64,000 bases of DNA from the NCBI GenBank assembly GCA_041751875.1, contig JBGSIC010000023.1:6076-70075 (forward strand), in the 5' to 3' direction. Below, piece by piece: positions 63,067-64,000 of this stretch. Below the pieces are notes generated by a model. The model ran no database searches and was not told the DNA's origin. It worked only from the letters and a program-made list of their open reading frames with translations. The DNA comes from JBGSIC01 sp041751875 (GTDB lineage: Bacteria; Bdellovibrionota; FAC87; UBA2466; JACKAF01). A program made the position numbers and the translations under genes. Positions within the stretch are counted from its first letter, which is position 1; every line of letters begins with the position of its first letter.

Positions 63067-63102
63067 GTTCCTCTAGGTGCCAGGCACCTTTTGGAACCTA
63101 CC
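63064..63102 (+). repeat. Short stop-codon palindrome, copy D
   Basis: TAAGTTCCTCTAGGTGCC-A-GGCACCTTTTGGAACCTACC. The centre matches copy C (GGTGCCAGGCACC), with an outer TTCC/GGAA pairing; the middle of the left arm (TCT) is degraded. TAA is the stop codon of the delta-60 gene. The next gene starts 38 bases on. Confidence 0.78.
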
Positions 63103-63139
63103 TTGTTTTCAGCGCGCATTTTGTGCTAACACCCCCGCT

Positions 63140-63877
63140 ATGCTGAAAGCGCTTATTGCATTCCATTGCCTCTCTTTCCTCGCTGCAGCCGAAGTGAATA
63201 AGCCCTCCGAACGTAAATGCGTGGAAATTGTGGGAGTTGCGGGAGAGCGCCCCGAGGTCACAAGCCATGGCGTAAGTGTTCCCATCACAGGAGAAGACCG
63301 TTACTCGACCGACCTCATTTTGAAGGCTTTGGGCTTGCCCGAAGTGCCCCGTCTCGGGGCTGAAGCTTTGGTGCTCACCATCGGCGAAGGCTACAGTGGG
63401 CTCTTGCCGAAGCTACTTGAAAGCGGCCTTAACGCTTACGGGTTGGATATTTGGTATAGCATGGACATTCCCACTGCGACGCCCCCCCATATTCGCAAAC
63501 AAATGCTCGCCTACCAAAAAGACCATGGCACAAATCTCATCACCGGCAGCGTCTTTGACCTGCCCTTTGAGAACAACACGGTCACTTTAATTTTATCCCA
63601 CATGGTGCTTTCCCACTTTATGCCGCAAGAAAGTTCCCAGGCACTTTTAGAAATCGTTCGCGTCCTAAAACCAGGCGGAGAGGCCCGCATTGCCACCCTC
63701 TCTCAATACGTCACGGCCCAAATCAAACCTCTTTTGGATCGAGACCAATTTCCGGCCGCTTTCACTTTTGTCGAAACAGGTAAGAAAGAAATTGAAATAC
63801 CCGCCCATCTGTCGCTCGATGCTCAAACCATCTCCCAGCTCCAAACAATGGGCTACCTCCACCTGATAAAAAACTAA
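63140..63877 (+). CDS. Exported methyltransferase-fold protein
   Basis: 245 residues from ATG 63140, which gives a signal (MLKALIAFHCLSFLAAAEVN); the frame is open from 63077 but that lies in the palindrome. Class I SAM fold: EALVLTIGEGYSGLLPKL (motif I), YGLDIW (acidic loop), ITGSVFDLPFENNTVTLILS and HMVLSHFMPQESSQALLEIV, then RVLKPGGEARIATL. As with 30107, an exported SAM-dependent enzyme is unexpected. Motif I has Gly-Glu-Gly rather than Gly-x-Gly-x-Gly. Confidence 0.68.
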   Translation: MLKALIAFHCLSFLAAAEVNKPSERKCVEIVGVAGERPEVTSHGVSVPITGEDRYSTDLILKALGLPEVPRLGAEALVLTIGEGYSGLLPKLLESGLNAYGLDIWYSMDIPTATPPHIRKQMLAYQKDHGTNLITGSVFDLPFENNTVTLILSHMVLSHFMPQESSQALLEIVRVLKPGGEARIATLSQYVTAQIKPLLDRDQFPAAFTFVETGKKEIEIPAHLSLDAQTISQLQTMGYLHLIKN

Positions 63878-63947
63878 CCGTCACGCTCCCCTAACGCTCT
63901 TGAAAAACCGATCCTCTAGGCGTTTCCTCTACTTAACGGAGGTTGCC

Positions 63948-64000
63948 ATGGAATCATTCAAACAAATTCACGAACGTGCTCTCGCCTGTGCGAAGCATTT
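63948..64000 (+). CDS. Start of a gene running off the window
   Basis: ATG 63948 is preceded by CGGAGGTTGCC, a good Shine-Dalgarno sequence. The visible 17 codons read MESFKQIHERALACAKH and show no signal peptide. Too little for a family call. Confidence 0.6.
   Translation, partial: MESFKQIHERALACAKH

Noticed and set aside
1..64000. CRISPR arrays, insertion sequences, phage or toxin-antitoxin genes
   Set aside because: I looked for regular direct repeats with spacers, transposase and integrase motifs, and small paired toxin-like genes and found none. The only repeats are the four stop-codon palindromes, the tRNA-His remnant and protein-level repeats.

Overview
The window looks like chromosomal DNA of a free-living Gram-negative bacterium with moderate GC. 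It has an outer-membrane lipoprotein maturation pair (lnt, lgt), a TonB-type protein, a Wzi-type barrel, many exported beta-propeller and lectin-like proteins, and a SPOR protein. The mixture (small lipoproteins, delta-60/NHL/HAF repeat proteins, TTG and GTG starts, purD-purE-tsaC string) is what I would expect from a Bdellovibrionota/Oligoflexia or related former-deltaproteobacterial lineage. That is inference from gene content; no marker was compared with a database. I see no phage, insertion sequence, transposase or CRISPR array.

Layout. 1-8 kb: 5' end of polA (minus), an acyltransferase-3, exported and zinc-ribbon hypotheticals, an EEP-family lipoprotein, then a quinone oxidoreductase/nitroreductase pair preceded by an attenuator-like leader. 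8-16 kb: GNAT and a polytopic membrane protein, tRNA-His next to a degenerate tRNA-His copy, then a plus-strand run SPOR - cupin - manC - SRPBCC-like - lnt - lgt (GDP-mannose and lipoprotein maturation). 16-24 kb: an NHL-propeller protein, a CBS/CGL transsulfuration pair divergent from purH, and exported proteins. 24-33 kb: GYF/TPR protein, purD, purE, tsaC, hybrid histidine kinase, exported methyltransferase-like protein, DUF1015, barrel-like protein. 33-38 kb: S9-type hydrolase, polysaccharide deacetylase, O-antigen-ligase-like protein and a 49-residue lipoprotein. 38-44.5 kb: fadI/fadJ-type beta-oxidation pair, two Cys-rich small proteins, rplM (with a long Lys/Ala tail) and rpsI.

44.6-64 kb: a Wzi-like barrel and a YkgJ-type cysteine-cluster protein lead into a minus-strand operon that reads ftsH, a small ORF, psd, pssA, asd, truA and a TonB-like gene. 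The last 10 kb is a surface/exported block: a secreted hypothetical, two tandem LamG proteins, a 1225-residue delta-60 protein, a HAF-repeat protein, a delta-60 lipoprotein-like protein, an exported methyltransferase-like protein and the start of one more gene.

Three points deserve most attention. (1) A family of four palindromic elements (24.13, 46.68, 60.19, 63.06 kb) lies exactly on stop codons and supplies them; the two long copies show paired, stem-preserving changes. (2) A chain of mutually exclusive RNA stems ends in an intrinsic terminator ahead of the oxidoreductase at 5.19 kb, a possible unclassified riboswitch or attenuator. (3) The cupin gene beside manC has no canonical start codon in frame upstream of its conserved N-terminus and may begin at ATT behind a strong ribosome-binding site.
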